Shown piece after piece: positions 54,287-63,331 of a stretch of DNA of 64,000 nt. Below the pieces are notes generated by a model, which worked only from the letters and a program-made list of their open reading frames with translations, was not told the origin of the DNA and made no database searches. Source of the DNA: Oceanobacillus bengalensis (lineage in GTDB: Bacteria > Bacillota > Bacilli > Bacillales > Amphibacillaceae); the NCBI RefSeq assembly GCF_003628445.1, contig NZ_RBZO01000016.1:26931-90930 (forward strand). Direction: 5' to 3'. Both the position numbers and the translations under genes were made by a program. The stretch's first letter is position 1. Every line of letters begins with the position of its first letter.

Positions 54287-55518
54287 TTATTCCACTTTAA
54301 ATTGTCCCATCATTCCTGCATCTTCATGTTCAAGTATATGACAATGATACATAAATACACCAGAATGATTAAATGTAGCAATAGCCCTAACTTTTTCTCC
54401 CGGATACACAATAAACGTATCCTTCCTTGCTTCATCAGGATCAATCTTCTCAATGGTAGTTAATTGTTCTGGAATGGCATAGTTGGATTCACTTTCACCG
54501 TTTACAACAAACTTCATAAACTCTGACCCTTTATTCGATAATTGAATTGTATCTCCATCCTTAAAATTTGAAAAATCAACTAGGATTTCTGCCCTCTCGG
54601 CTGGACCCAGAATAAGCTCGTCCATTTCTATTGGATTTTCAAGAAAACCACCGTCACTTGCAATTTGATAAAAGGTTTGGTTATTACTAAAATGGAGTTC
54701 ATACACACTTGCATTCGATCCATTTAATAACCGTAGCCTCATCATGCCTTTTGGAACTTCCAAATAAGGATCTACAGCCCCGTTGACTAGCATTGTACCT
54801 CCTTGTAATCCGTTCATCACATCATGCATTCCTAGTTCATATTGAAAACTTCCATTTTCATTAAATTGTTTGTCCTGAATGATAAGTGGAACATCATTCA
54901 CCCCATAGTCTTTTGGAATACCCAGAGAGTCAGAAACTTCATCTTCAATGAAAAATAATCCCGCTAATCCCTTATATACTTGCCTCCCGGTATTTTTTTC
55001 TGGGTGAGGATGATACCACAGCGTAGCTGCAGGCTGATCTATCGTAAATTCCGGTGTCCAAGACTCGCCCGGTTGAATTCCTGAATGTGGTCCTCCATCT
55101 GCGTCTCCATCCACTTCTAGGCCGTGCCAATGAATTGTCGTAATTTCATCTTCTAAATTATTTTCTACCTGTACGGACACGTCTTCCCATTTCGGACCCT
55201 AATGACAGGGCCTAAATAATTTCCGTTATACCCCATTGTTTCTGTTTCCACTCCTGAAATAAATTCCTTTGTTGCATTTTGGGCAGTTATATGGAATTCA
55301 GCTTTATCTGGATCTGGATTTTTATCCTCTAACAATGGTGGGATGGGTAGAGATGAATTTCCAACTATATCCGTTTTATTAAAGGAATTCCCATTATCTG
55401 ATTCATTGATTGGATGTATTGGAAATCCCGATATACCCGAACCTTGTATAAAAAAAAGGTAATACCCTCCGAAAATAATTACTAATCCAGCCAAACTAAT
55501 ACCTAAATATTTCTTCAT
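54287..55518 (-). pseudogene. multicopper oxidase with a one-base frameshift
   Basis: Two frames, 55518-55165 and 55180-54287, form one oxidase: N-terminal anchor (YLGISLAGLVIIFGGYYLFF), YNGNYLGPVIRVRNGK, then after the shift SVQVENNLEDE, IHWHGLEVDG, LWYHPHPEKNTG and VFMYHCHILEHEDAGMMGQF. At 55,182-55,190 the reverse strand has GGGAAGACG, and one more A would restore K-D-V-S-V-Q. All copper ligands except the third-block histidine set (the usual HPFHIHG) are seen; that region appears shortened. The protein would be about 410 residues, shorter than the intact oxidase at 38,429. Inactive unless the shift is a sequencing error. Confidence 0.85.
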
Positions 55519-55573
55519 ACTTTTTCCTCCTCGTGAGTGAAGATGTTACCCAGCCATCCAGATTCTTATCTAT

Positions 55574-56959
55574 TCATAAAGTTTCATGCCTTGGGAAGAA
55601 AACTGTAATTTCCGTTCCTTCCTTCCATTTACTATCGATTTGAATTTTTCCACGGTGTGCATCCATTAATGCCTTGACTATAGACAATCCAATACCTATT
55701 CCACCTGTCTTTCTGTCTCTTGATTTGTCCCCTCGGTAAAATCGTTCAAATAGATAGGGGAGATCATCCTCTTTAATCCCAATCCCTTCATCTTGAACAC
55801 AAAATCCAACATAACCATTAGAATCCACTATCTTAACATATACGCTATTCCCTTCAGGGGTATACTGAAGGGCATTATTTATTATATTTGCTAACACTTG
55901 TAAAACACGATCCTGATCCGCATGTAACCAATATTCTTTAGTTGGCTTTTGAATATTTAATGAAACGCCTTTTTTCTGAAAGGCTGGGGTAAATTGCCCC
56001 TCTACTAAACGTAATAAATATCCTACATCTATATTGCTTTTGTTTAGTTTTATTTGTGGATTTTCAGCGGCAAGTAACTCTTCTAATTCACCGACTAGAC
56101 GTACTAAACGCATCAATTCATCATGACTTTGCTGCAACCTTTTTGGCGTTGGTTCAAATACCCCATCTTGAAAAGCTTCCATTTGACTTCTTAATGTCGC
56201 AAGTGGGGTTCGTATTTCATGAGCAAAATCAGCAGTAAACTGTTTACGAAGTATCTCTTCCTTTGATAACGATTCAGCAAGTCGATTAAACGATTCACCA
56301 AGTGGCTTCATTTCATCTGACAATTCCTTAACTGGTACACGAGTTCGCCATTTATGGTCTTGTAATTCTTGAATAGCTTTTGATAACTTTCGATACCCAG
56401 TTGTTAGGCGTTTCGAAAACAATAGGCTAAACACGAACGCTAAAACAACTGTAACAATAATAGCAAGATAAATATTCGATTTAATTGTATTTAAAAAAGC
56501 AATGTCTTCCCCTATCATTTCCTCTGGATAATAAACTTCCATATTGCCTACATATCTTTCATCAAATGTTAAATCATAAGTATTTTTTCGGTATTCCGTC
56601 TTCATATCGATGTCCGAATCAGAATGCATTCCCATCCTATTCATCATTCCGAGCATCATCGTTGTATCTGCTATTACCTGTCCTTCTTCATCAGTAATTC
56701 TATAAAATAAATTGTCTGTCATAGCTTGTTGATGCATTAAATTTATTAATTGGTTATCAATAAGTTTCCCTGTTTCTTTATAAGAATTAATTGCTTCATC
56801 TTCTATTAGCTTACTTCTTTCCTCTCTATTAATTTTTAAATATTCGTTAAATTGATCTTCAAATCCCCATAGTATAGAAAAACTAGTAAGAAAAATACCA
56901 AAAAGTGACACAACTAATAGGTAAAAAAGGATTTTAGAACGAAGTGTCAATCGACGCAT
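55574..56959 (-). CDS. sensor histidine kinase (copper oxidase operon)
   Basis: 461 residues: membrane helix (about 8-28), extracytoplasmic sensor with a Met-rich stretch (TTMMLGMMNRMGMHSDSD), second helix (about 160-180), HAMP, HisKA with TADFAHEIRTPLATLRS and HATPase with IINNALQYTPEG, VQDEGIGIKE and GGIGIGLSIVKA. Methionines in the sensor could bind Cu(I). ATG 56959 follows GGAGGAG and overlaps the regulator gene by 26 bases. The oxidase pseudogene follows after 55 bases. Confidence 0.88.
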   Translation of the reverse strand: MRRLTLRSKILFYLLVVSLFGIFLTSFSILWGFEDQFNEYLKINREERSKLIEDEAINSYKETGKLIDNQLINLMHQQAMTDNLFYRITDEEGQVIADTTMMLGMMNRMGMHSDSDIDMKTEYRKNTYDLTFDERYVGNMEVYYPEEMIGEDIAFLNTIKSNIYLAIIVTVVLAFVFSLLFSKRLTTGYRKLSKAIQELQDHKWRTRVPVKELSDEMKPLGESFNRLAESLSKEEILRKQFTADFAHEIRTPLATLRSQMEAFQDGVFEPTPKRLQQSHDELMRLVRLVGELEELLAAENPQIKLNKSNIDVGYLLRLVEGQFTPAFQKKGVSLNIQKPTKEYWLHADQDRVLQVLANIINNALQYTPEGNSVYVKIVDSNGYVGFCVQDEGIGIKEDDLPYLFERFYRGDKSRDRKTGGIGIGLSIVKALMDAHRGKIQIDSKWKEGTEITVFFPRHETL

Positions 56960-57650
56960 CAGACGCTCCTCCAAACTTATATCCCATCCCAAAAACAGTT
57001 AAAATAAATTCTGGGTGGCGAGAATCTGTTTCAATCTTTTTCCGAAGGTTTTTTATATGTGTATCAACACTTCGTTCATATCCTTCAAAATAAGATCCAT
57101 CATCCTGAATTTTTTCCAGTAAATCCAAACGACTGTAAACTCGTCCGGGGTAGCTTGCCATAGCTATTAATAGCTTATATTCGATAGGAGTTAGTGGTAT
57201 GATTTGGTTATTCAATGTCATCTCCTTTTTTAAGAGATCCACTGTTAGCTTTCCTTCATTGAACGATAAATGGTTTCCACTATTTACTCTTCTTAACCTA
57301 CGTAAAATAGCCTTTGCCCTTATTACGACTTCTCTTGGACTAAAAGGTTTTGTAACATAGTCATCTGCCCCAATAACGATTCCATTAATTAAATCGTCTT
57401 CTGTCGATTTTGCTGTTAACATAATGATAGGAACATCACTTTCTTTTCTCGTTAATCTACATACCTCTTCACCTGAAATATCTGGCAACATAAGATCTAA
57501 AATAATAATATCTGGATTATTTTCTTTTATTTTTTTTAATGCTTCTATTCCATTAGAGGCAGGAATGGTTTCCCATCCCTCTTTTTCAAAGTATGCTTCT
57601 AACACTTCGAGAATCATATCTTCATCGTCAACAATAAGAATTTTAGTCAT
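56934..57650 (-). CDS. OmpR-family response regulator (copper oxidase operon)
   Basis: 238 residues: receiver with ILIVDDEDMI, IIILDLMLPDISGEE, IIMLTAKST and DDYVTKPFSPREV; winged helix with LTPIEYKLLIAMASYPG and YERSVDTHIKNLRKKI. First gene of the operon regulator-kinase-oxidase. Divergent from the small secreted protein at 57,783, so the 130 bases between them should carry both promoters. Confidence 0.9.
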   Translation of the reverse strand: MTKILIVDDEDMILEVLEAYFEKEGWETIPASNGIEALKKIKENNPDIIILDLMLPDISGEEVCRLTRKESDVPIIMLTAKSTEDDLINGIVIGADDYVTKPFSPREVVIRAKAILRRLRRVNSGNHLSFNEGKLTVDLLKKEMTLNNQIIPLTPIEYKLLIAMASYPGRVYSRLDLLEKIQDDGSYFEGYERSVDTHIKNLRKKIETDSRHPEFILTVFGMGYKFGGASDASIDTSF

Positions 57651-57782
57651 GTTAAACCACCTCTTTCATATAGTATCATCAATTAAAATGAAAATGATAA
57701 TCTTCACAACTTCCACATAAGTTCACCACAAATTCTACATTTATAAGAGGTATGATTTAGTTAAGAAAAGGAGATGTTATAA

Positions 57783-58022
57783 ATGAAAAAATTAGTAATA
57801 GGTATATTAACTGGAGCCGTCCTATTAGGAAGTGCAACTTTTGTCGCAGCTGAATCAAATGGTAATGGATTTTTCAACTTTGAAGAAATGAAACCTTATA
57901 TTGAAGAAATGCATCCTAATTTATCACCAGAACAGCAAGAAGAAATGTTTAACAACTGTCACGGTGAAAATGGTATGATGCAAAACAATACCGGATTCCG
58001 TGATATGATGAATAATATCTAG
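57783..58022 (+). CDS. small secreted protein
   Basis: 79 residues with a signal peptide (KKLVIGILTGAVLLGSATFV, then AAE). The mature part has MHPNLSPEQQEEMFNNCHGE and several methionines and one cysteine, so it might bind copper. Divergent from the response regulator. AAGGAG precedes ATG. Confidence 0.65.
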   Translation: MKKLVIGILTGAVLLGSATFVAAESNGNGFFNFEEMKPYIEEMHPNLSPEQQEEMFNNCHGENGMMQNNTGFRDMMNNI

Positions 58023-58041
58023 TTTAGAGAGGTGATCCCAT

Positions 58042-58164
58042 ATGATGGGGATGATGGGCATGATGGGTTACGGTTTACTAGGATGGATCCTTAACCTTCT
58101 AGCTATCGGTATCGTTGTATATTATGCCACCAAATTAGCATTAAAAAATTATCATAAGGATTAA
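58042..58164 (+). CDS. Met-rich single-pass membrane peptide (40 aa)
   Basis: ATG 58042 follows AGAGGTGA. The product starts MMGMMGMMGYGLLGWILNLL and ends in KNYHKD. It is 19 bases behind the secreted protein, and both have methionine clusters, which suits Cu(I) binding. It resembles the short membrane parts of SHOCT-type copper-island proteins. Confidence 0.55.
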   Translation: MMGMMGMMGYGLLGWILNLLAIGIVVYYATKLALKNYHKD

Positions 58165-58300
58165 TCTAATCGTAATCTCTTTATAAAGGAGCGACTGTGA
58201 GATCATTCCTTTTTAATCATGATAATCGAAGTTACTGTTTAACCCGTTTAACATAAACATTAACTCAGCATAAAATGATAGTATTTTGCAAATCAAAGAA

Positions 58301-58343
58301 CCTTCAATATACAACCAATGTATAACTAGTTGTATATTGAAGG
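58301..58343. terminator. strong stem-loop
   Basis: CCTTCAATATACAAC and GTTGTATATTGAAGG pair perfectly around 13 bases. No T-run; it lies between convergent genes. Confidence 0.6.
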
Positions 58344-58395
58344 TCAATTAATATTTACGCTTATTACATTAAAGCACCAGACTGTTAAATTTACA

Positions 58396-58668
58396 TTATG
58401 GCATAGATGTTACTACTAAGTGGATTAAACCTGTTACTATAAGCAAAAACACCATAAAGGAAGTTGAATACAACATAAGATGCTTTATAATGTTTTTTTC
58501 TTTAATTTGTTTATAAACAACATAGCCTAATACAATCGAAACCAACCATATAATTACTCCCCAGATCGAAAATAAATAAGGTGAATTTGCTATCCAAAGT
58601 ACAGTAACAAGTGAATAATAAAGTATCAGAACCCAAGCCAATCCTTTCATTCCTCTCCCCACTTTCAT
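58396..58668 (-). CDS. small membrane protein (90 aa)
   Basis: Three hydrophobic segments (about 8-25, 32-52, 63-88). No family recognised. GAGAGGAAT precedes the start. Function unknown. Confidence 0.45.
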   Translation of the reverse strand: MKVGRGMKGLAWVLILYYSLVTVLWIANSPYLFSIWGVIIWLVSIVLGYVVYKQIKEKNIIKHLMLYSTSFMVFLLIVTGLIHLVVTSMP

Positions 58669-58799
58669 TGACCAATAACGAGCAGATTAATTACTAACAC
58701 CCCTGTCCAATAATCCTGAGCCGGTAGTTGAACAAGCCTTTCAAAATTACGTTCAACTCCTCATTATACAATCTCTTTATTTCTAATTATACAATACAA

Positions 58800-59020
58800 T
58801 TTTAAGTGATTTTATAATTACATATTTCCGTTTAGTTTGGATTCTTAAAAATGCATTAAATGACAATAGAGTTGGATATACTTCAAATAGAATGTTTGCG
58901 GCATACTACTATAGCGTGATAATGATGTTTATGCTGTATTTCTTTACAGAATCCAGCCTTTATTTTGATTCTAGCGGATCAATAATCAAAATAACAGCAG
59001 GATTACTCCAATATTCTTAA
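58800..59020 (+). pseudogene. possible membrane-protein remnant
   Basis: A forward frame without a start reads SDFIITYFRLVWILKNALND, then NRVGYTSNRMFAAYYYSVIM, then MFMLYFFTESSLYF and further to LLQYS and TAA at 59018-59020. It has hydrophobic stretches and plausible composition, but no start or family. The remainder of 58,669-59,244 has no other gene. Confidence 0.3.
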
Positions 59021-59150
59021 ATAACGTTTAATCTTATGTTCATAGATTTGCTACAAAAATGAAAACATTTCTCTTGCTATTACTATATTATTTAGTATAT
59101 AATAACTTTACATTTATTAGATAAAATTAAAATTTCATAATAAAAAAGGG

Positions 59151-59220
59151 AGAACCCCAAATCTTTGTTAGGTCTTTGATAGTTCAAAGGCGTACTTAGA
59201 TTTGGGGTTCTTTTCTTTTT
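59151..59220 (+). promoter_or_regulatory. attenuator-like leader hairpin
   Basis: AGAACCCCAAATCT and AGATTTGGGGTTCT are a perfect 14-bp inverted repeat, with a smaller nested stem (CTTTGA/TTCAAAG), followed by TTTCTTTTT. It ends 25 bases before the start of the 470-residue gene. A T-tract behind a stem in the 5' leader is the design of transcriptional attenuators, such as those of plasmid rep genes. Confidence 0.65.
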
Positions 59221-59244
59221 GCACAAGTTTTGGAGGGTTAAATA

Positions 59245-60657
59245 ATGACAATGTTAAGTAGGGAAATGTTAAAACAACAAAGAATATTAAAATCTCTTTC
59301 GTCTGTTTCTCTGCGTCTAATCCCATTTTTAGCGGCTAATACAGATTTAGACAAACGAATTAATATTATGTTAGAACATATTAAAGCAGCAAATATAATG
59401 ACTCCTCGTCTAATTAAGGAAGCATTAGGTAAATTGGAGAAAATCGAATGGATCTATAGAGGTAAAGATGGTTACTTATATAGTAATTTCAATACTATTT
59501 CTACAGCTGATAACCATAATTTTCACTATATAAATTTATATAAGTTCTTTCAATCTGATGAGTTTAAAAAGTTATATAAGCGCCAATTACAATTCCTATT
59601 TTATATTCTTTCAGCAAAACTTCCGGGTCATGAACATTCTTTAGCTATTGAGCATCTTTATCAAAACCGGACTAATGCAAAGGATGTAAAGTTAGATTTT
59701 TTTATTAGTTTTGAAGATATGATATCCAACCTTTTAGATTTAATTAATAAAGGTTTCTTTGAAGTGCGACTTGCAGCGAGCAAAGAAATACTAAATAAAA
59801 ACACTAAAAATCTTAAAGAAAGATTATATACGTTTGCCGAAAAAACAGGTAAAAGAAAGAAACGCATGAGTCAAAATGAAGTAAAGCACCATATCATTCA
59901 TATTCGTATAGCAAAAGATTTAGTTTCCAAAGATCAAATTTGTGACATTTATGATATGACAAGATTGGCAACGTTGCAGGATTTAAAATGTATCGCAAAA
60001 GATTTTGGATGTAGTTTAGACAGCTTTGATGTAAAAGCTTTAGAGAAGGTCCATATGGTAAAGGCAAAAATATATAAGGAATTCGGTGATGTAGGAATAC
60101 AATTATACCGTGAAGGCTTAAAAGATTTTTTCAAAAATAGAAGCCATGCTTTTCAAAATCTAATGGAAAATGGTGATTTTGGTAATACAATTAAAAACTT
60201 TTATGTTATTCCTAGAATTGAACAAAGACTTAAATCCTTATTCGAACAGGTGAAAAATGATTATTTTACTAAAGTTGATACATTCCCATATCAATCTTTA
60301 AATTTCAAACATGCTATCAAAGACAGTAAACCATTTATATCTTATATTATGGAAGAATCATATAACGACAACCTTATCATATTAGATCGTGAACTAGAAG
60401 CAGTATATAGCTTAATTTATTACCAATTCACACAAGTAGATAAGACTTGGTATGAATTTAAAGAGAAAATAGAAAAAATCTATAAAAATGAGGCCGAAGC
60501 TCATGGTAATGATAGAAATAAAGTATTTTATCTTGCTATCCAAAGGCAATTAAGTCAAAAAGAACGTACTATCTCTGAAATCAAACGGGACAGTAACTAC
60601 AAAAGAGAAAGAAGGGAAAAATTACTTTACAATCCTTACGTAGCAATTACCGAGTAA
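59245..60657 (+). CDS. 470-residue protein of unknown function, maybe a replication-type DNA binder
   Basis: MTMLSREMLKQQRILKSLSS opens a helical, basic protein (many Lys and Arg) without membrane segments. Residues about 30-85 (ILEHIKAANIMTPRLIKE to WIYRGKDGYLYS) look like a winged helix. The C-terminal end (QRQLSQKERTISEIKRD) is strongly basic. GGAGGG precedes ATG 59245. No family is recognised with confidence; the leader hairpin and basic fold suggest a plasmid-type replication initiator, but this is only inference. Confidence 0.5.
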   Translation: MTMLSREMLKQQRILKSLSSVSLRLIPFLAANTDLDKRINIMLEHIKAANIMTPRLIKEALGKLEKIEWIYRGKDGYLYSNFNTISTADNHNFHYINLYKFFQSDEFKKLYKRQLQFLFYILSAKLPGHEHSLAIEHLYQNRTNAKDVKLDFFISFEDMISNLLDLINKGFFEVRLAASKEILNKNTKNLKERLYTFAEKTGKRKKRMSQNEVKHHIIHIRIAKDLVSKDQICDIYDMTRLATLQDLKCIAKDFGCSLDSFDVKALEKVHMVKAKIYKEFGDVGIQLYREGLKDFFKNRSHAFQNLMENGDFGNTIKNFYVIPRIEQRLKSLFEQVKNDYFTKVDTFPYQSLNFKHAIKDSKPFISYIMEESYNDNLIILDRELEAVYSLIYYQFTQVDKTWYEFKEKIEKIYKNEAEAHGNDRNKVFYLAIQRQLSQKERTISEIKRDSNYKRERREKLLYNPYVAITE

Positions 60658-61235
60658 TATCGGATCCTTCTTTAAAATTATTATTGCTGTTTTTTTAAGG
60701 TCCAAAATGCGGGGATTGCCTAATAATTATTTTTTTTAAATATAAAATATAAATTCTGCCTTTCTGCCCTAATGGAGAAGGGTTATTTGGCATGACCATT
60801 TTTCAAACAATACCTTTTAATAAAAAAGTATAGGACGATTCTCTTGTTTCTGTATTGTATTGTTTCTCAATAAAGCTATTTTTTAAAGAATAATGGCCAA
60901 TTACTTCAGGAAATTTTTATAGTATCTGTTAAAACATCTATATTTAAAGACAAAAATCATATTTACATTAATTAATTTTATATTATAGATATTTGATTTC
61001 TAGTATCCTTGAAATTTATTGTCATATAAACTCTTCAATCCCTTGCCAAGTAAGGGTGTCTTAAAGTTACTTTAAGAGACTAATGTATCTTATAATGTTT
61101 TATATTATTAACTTTTATTACTATATATATCACTATTCTAATTAAATGCTAAATGATGTATTTGGCATTTAATTTACGTATGAAATGGCGGTATAAATTT
61201 TGCATAAAAGTAACCCAAACATATAAGGATCGGAA
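60658..61235. other. gene-free stretch with a relic of Tn7-like end repeats
   Basis: No gene. 60,880-60,933 resembles the inner repeats of the left end of element 1: both contain TTACTTCAGGAAATTTT and a preceding AAAG....ATGG copy. Here GGAAATTTTTATAGTATCT is followed by GTTAAAAC, which includes the AAAAC target pentamer at 60931-60935, but the expected GTCACA tip is not intact (GTTAAA at best). A TCTTAAAGT/ACTTTAAGA palindrome lies at about 61,070. Confidence 0.4.
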
Positions 61236-61617
61236 ATAGGTTAATTTTATCTGGACACCAATATTAGCTTGGGGTTTGGGTTCCATTTTCTTATCTGATT
61301 ATCCTGCTTTATGGATTGGTTTATCATGCTTATAGTGACACCTTGTACAGATTGATATCTAGCGTTTACTGGCATAGCAAAAGGAAATGTGTCTCTTTCA
61401 ACATCCGTTTTGCCGATTAATTTAATTTTGCAAGTCGTACTTTTGCCAGTGTGTTTGTTAATATTTGTGCTGGAACTATACAGTTATTGTATTAGTTGTC
61501 CCATTTATAATTGCTCATCTTACACGATTCTTATTAAGAAAAAAATCTGTTTTAAACAACAAAATTATTCCCCTTTTTGGCAATGCTCAAATACTCTTTT
61601 TAGCTTCTCAATGATGA
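61236..61617 (+). pseudogene. arsenite-permease-like (ACR3/bile-acid symporter fold) remnant
   Basis: Forward pieces read WTPILAWGLGSIFLSDYPAL, then after a stop VTPCTD, stop, [20 protein letters not shown], then [11 protein letters not shown] and, in another frame, [18 protein letters not shown] and NAQILFLAS. TPCTxW..FTGxAKGNVxLSTSVLPxNL is typical of the arsenic-resistance/SBF permease family. N- and C-terminal parts are missing; at least two stops and two shifts are present. Confidence 0.75.
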
Positions 61618-61633
61618 TGTTTGGTGGTATTTT

Positions 61634-61858
61634 ATGTTAGTGTTCTGGGGTTTAATTATTTGGTTAATCGTATTAATAATACGAAAGCTATCATCAAGAA
61701 ATAAATCAAGCCAAACTGACAAGGCAGTTGAAGTACTTAGACAGCGATATTCCCAAAGAGAAATCGATACCGAGGAGGAGTACAAAATACGACAATCGGA
61801 TCATTTTTTTGAAGGTGACATTCACGTATTTATGTTAAAGGCATATATAAAATATTAG
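61634..61858 (+). CDS. SHOCT-domain membrane protein
   Basis: 74 residues: one membrane helix ([19 protein letters not shown]) and a SHOCT-type segment ([20 protein letters not shown]). The C-terminal 20 residues do not look like the family and may result from a frameshift. Similar proteins go with copper or arsenic genes in Firmicutes. Confidence 0.65.
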   Translation: MLVFWGLIIWLIVLIIRKLSSRNKSSQTDKAVEVLRQRYSQREIDTEEEYKIRQSDHFFEGDIHVFMLKAYIKY

Positions 61859-61893
61859 ATATTATTGTATTACAGGAACAGGAGTGTGCAAAA

Positions 61894-62085
61894 TTGAATT
61901 ATCAATATCCATACTATTATTATCCGAATTATACAGGAAGAACAGAAGCTGGTATGCCCATGATGGGGATGGATGAAATGAAACAAATGATGATGGAACA
62001 CATGAAGATGACACAACAAATTAAGCAAAAAGTTGATATGATTGATGAACGTTTAAGGAAAATGGAAGAAAAAATGATGTGGTAG
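61894..62085 (+). CDS. Tyr/Met-rich small protein (63 aa)
   Basis: From TTG 61894, behind AGGAG at eight-base spacing: MNYQYPYYYYPNYTGRTEAG, then methionine-rich helix (MMGMDEMKQMMMEHMKMTQQ). The methionines could bind Cu(I). A terminator stem overlaps its stop. Confidence 0.6.
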   Translation: MNYQYPYYYYPNYTGRTEAGMPMMGMDEMKQMMMEHMKMTQQIKQKVDMIDERLRKMEEKMMW

Positions 62086-62108
62086 TAAACAACTACCACA
62101 TCATTTTT
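62070..62108. terminator. terminator behind the Tyr/Met-rich gene
   Basis: AAAAATGATGTGGTAGT and ACTACCACATCATTTTT pair perfectly around five bases, overlapping the stop codon. Confidence 0.88.
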
Positions 62109-62285
62109 TAATTAACGGGGTTTAACGGTTCAGCGGTTATTCTCTACAAATGATTTACTCGTCTGTAAACATCAATTGTCTCACTCCCATTGAATAGTCG
62201 GCCCATTAACATAGTCAATAATGTTTGAAGTGTGTATATTAGGTCTTGTTTTGCTTCATAATGAAATGAACAAGGAGTGTATAAG

Positions 62286-62657
62286 ATGGATATTGAATAC
62301 ATTTTTGAGCATGGTTCTTTTGAGGAATTTCAACAAATAACGACGTTAAGGGAAAATCAGCTTTACTGGTTAAATTATATTGTCAGCTCAATAGAAAAGA
62401 GACGAGTAGCGGAAATTTTGTTTGGTATAGGGTATTCTATTAAAGAAGTGGAAGATATTCTTGTTTTACCAGACGGTGAAGCTTCTTTGATGAAAGTTCA
62501 TTTAGATAAATTCGGAACAATCGATACAGAAAACATACTAAAAGCACTAACAAAAATATATCAGAGACAAACGTTGGAAGCAGTTATTGAACGCTTGTTA
62601 GACAAAAATTACAACAAAGATGTTGTTGAAGATGTGATACAGTTGTTTAATAAATAG
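62286..62657 (+). CDS. unknown helical protein (123 aa)
   Basis: Starts MDIEYIFEHGSFEEFQQITT behind AAGGAG at eight-base spacing; the frame opens at GTG 62277. Helical, acidic, no membrane segment. ILFGIGYSIKEVEDILVLP could be a helix-turn-helix. No family recognised. Confidence 0.55.
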   Translation: MDIEYIFEHGSFEEFQQITTLRENQLYWLNYIVSSIEKRRVAEILFGIGYSIKEVEDILVLPDGEASLMKVHLDKFGTIDTENILKALTKIYQRQTLEAVIERLLDKNYNKDVVEDVIQLFNK

Positions 62658-62867
62658 ATGGGAAGAGTTTTTAAAGTATATGATTGAAAATGGTAATATA
62701 ATTACCTCTGATAAGCTATTTTGGTGGTTATTCACCAAATACCATAGACAGTTATTATTCCCATAAATAAGTGGTATACTGTTGATGTTGTTATTGCTAC
62801 TTGTAAGTCTAGGAAGAAGAAATCCTTGGCATTTCTTCTTCCTCAATATTATTAAAAGGATGAGAAA

Positions 62868-63059
62868 ATGGATAATAGTATTGAATATTGTCCCTTCTGC
62901 AATTCAAACTTGCAGGGTGAACCTATCCCAAAAGAGTTACGCAAGCACTACGGTAATTCAACTCATTTCACAAGGAAAATCGGCATTTCTAGTATAGAAG
63001 AAGACAGAGTAACAAAATGGGAGTGTCCTGACTGTCGCCAACAGTGGGACAGGGATTAA
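62868..63059 (+). CDS. small zinc-ribbon protein (63 aa)
   Basis: CPFCNSNL near the N-terminus and CPDCRQQWDRD at the C-terminus give a two-knuckle zinc ribbon. Similar short proteins are common in Bacillaceae and of unknown role. No convincing AGGAGG; AAAGGATGAG lies eight bases before ATG. Confidence 0.55.
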   Translation: MDNSIEYCPFCNSNLQGEPIPKELRKHYGNSTHFTRKIGISSIEEDRVTKWECPDCRQQWDRD

Positions 63060-63133
63060 ATTAAAATAATTTATACTCTGGATTATTGCTATTCGAATTC
63101 TTATGACGTTAATAGATTACAGTCCTAGAAAAG

Positions 63134-63178
63134 AAGCAAAAAGCCAACACTGTATTTAGTGCTGACCTTTTTGCTTGT
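63134..63178. terminator. stem-loop
   Basis: AAGCAAAAAG and CTTTTTGCTT with inner CACT/AGTG pairing. It lies between convergent coding regions. Confidence 0.65.
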
Positions 63179-63331
63179 TTGCACATTTATGTATGTGCAA
63201 ATTTGTTGAAATTCATAAGACAACTAATAACGATTTATACATATGATCTCCAATTAAGTTGAAATTATACTTTCCATATAAAAGTAATTCAGTATAAGTC
63301 ATACTATTTTCTACGTTGGCCTTTTCTTTGA

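Noticed and set aside
61389..61640. 83-residue frame beginning [15 protein letters not shown]
   Set aside because: It is an internal piece of the arsenite-permease-like pseudogene that shifts into a wrong frame after about 25 residues.
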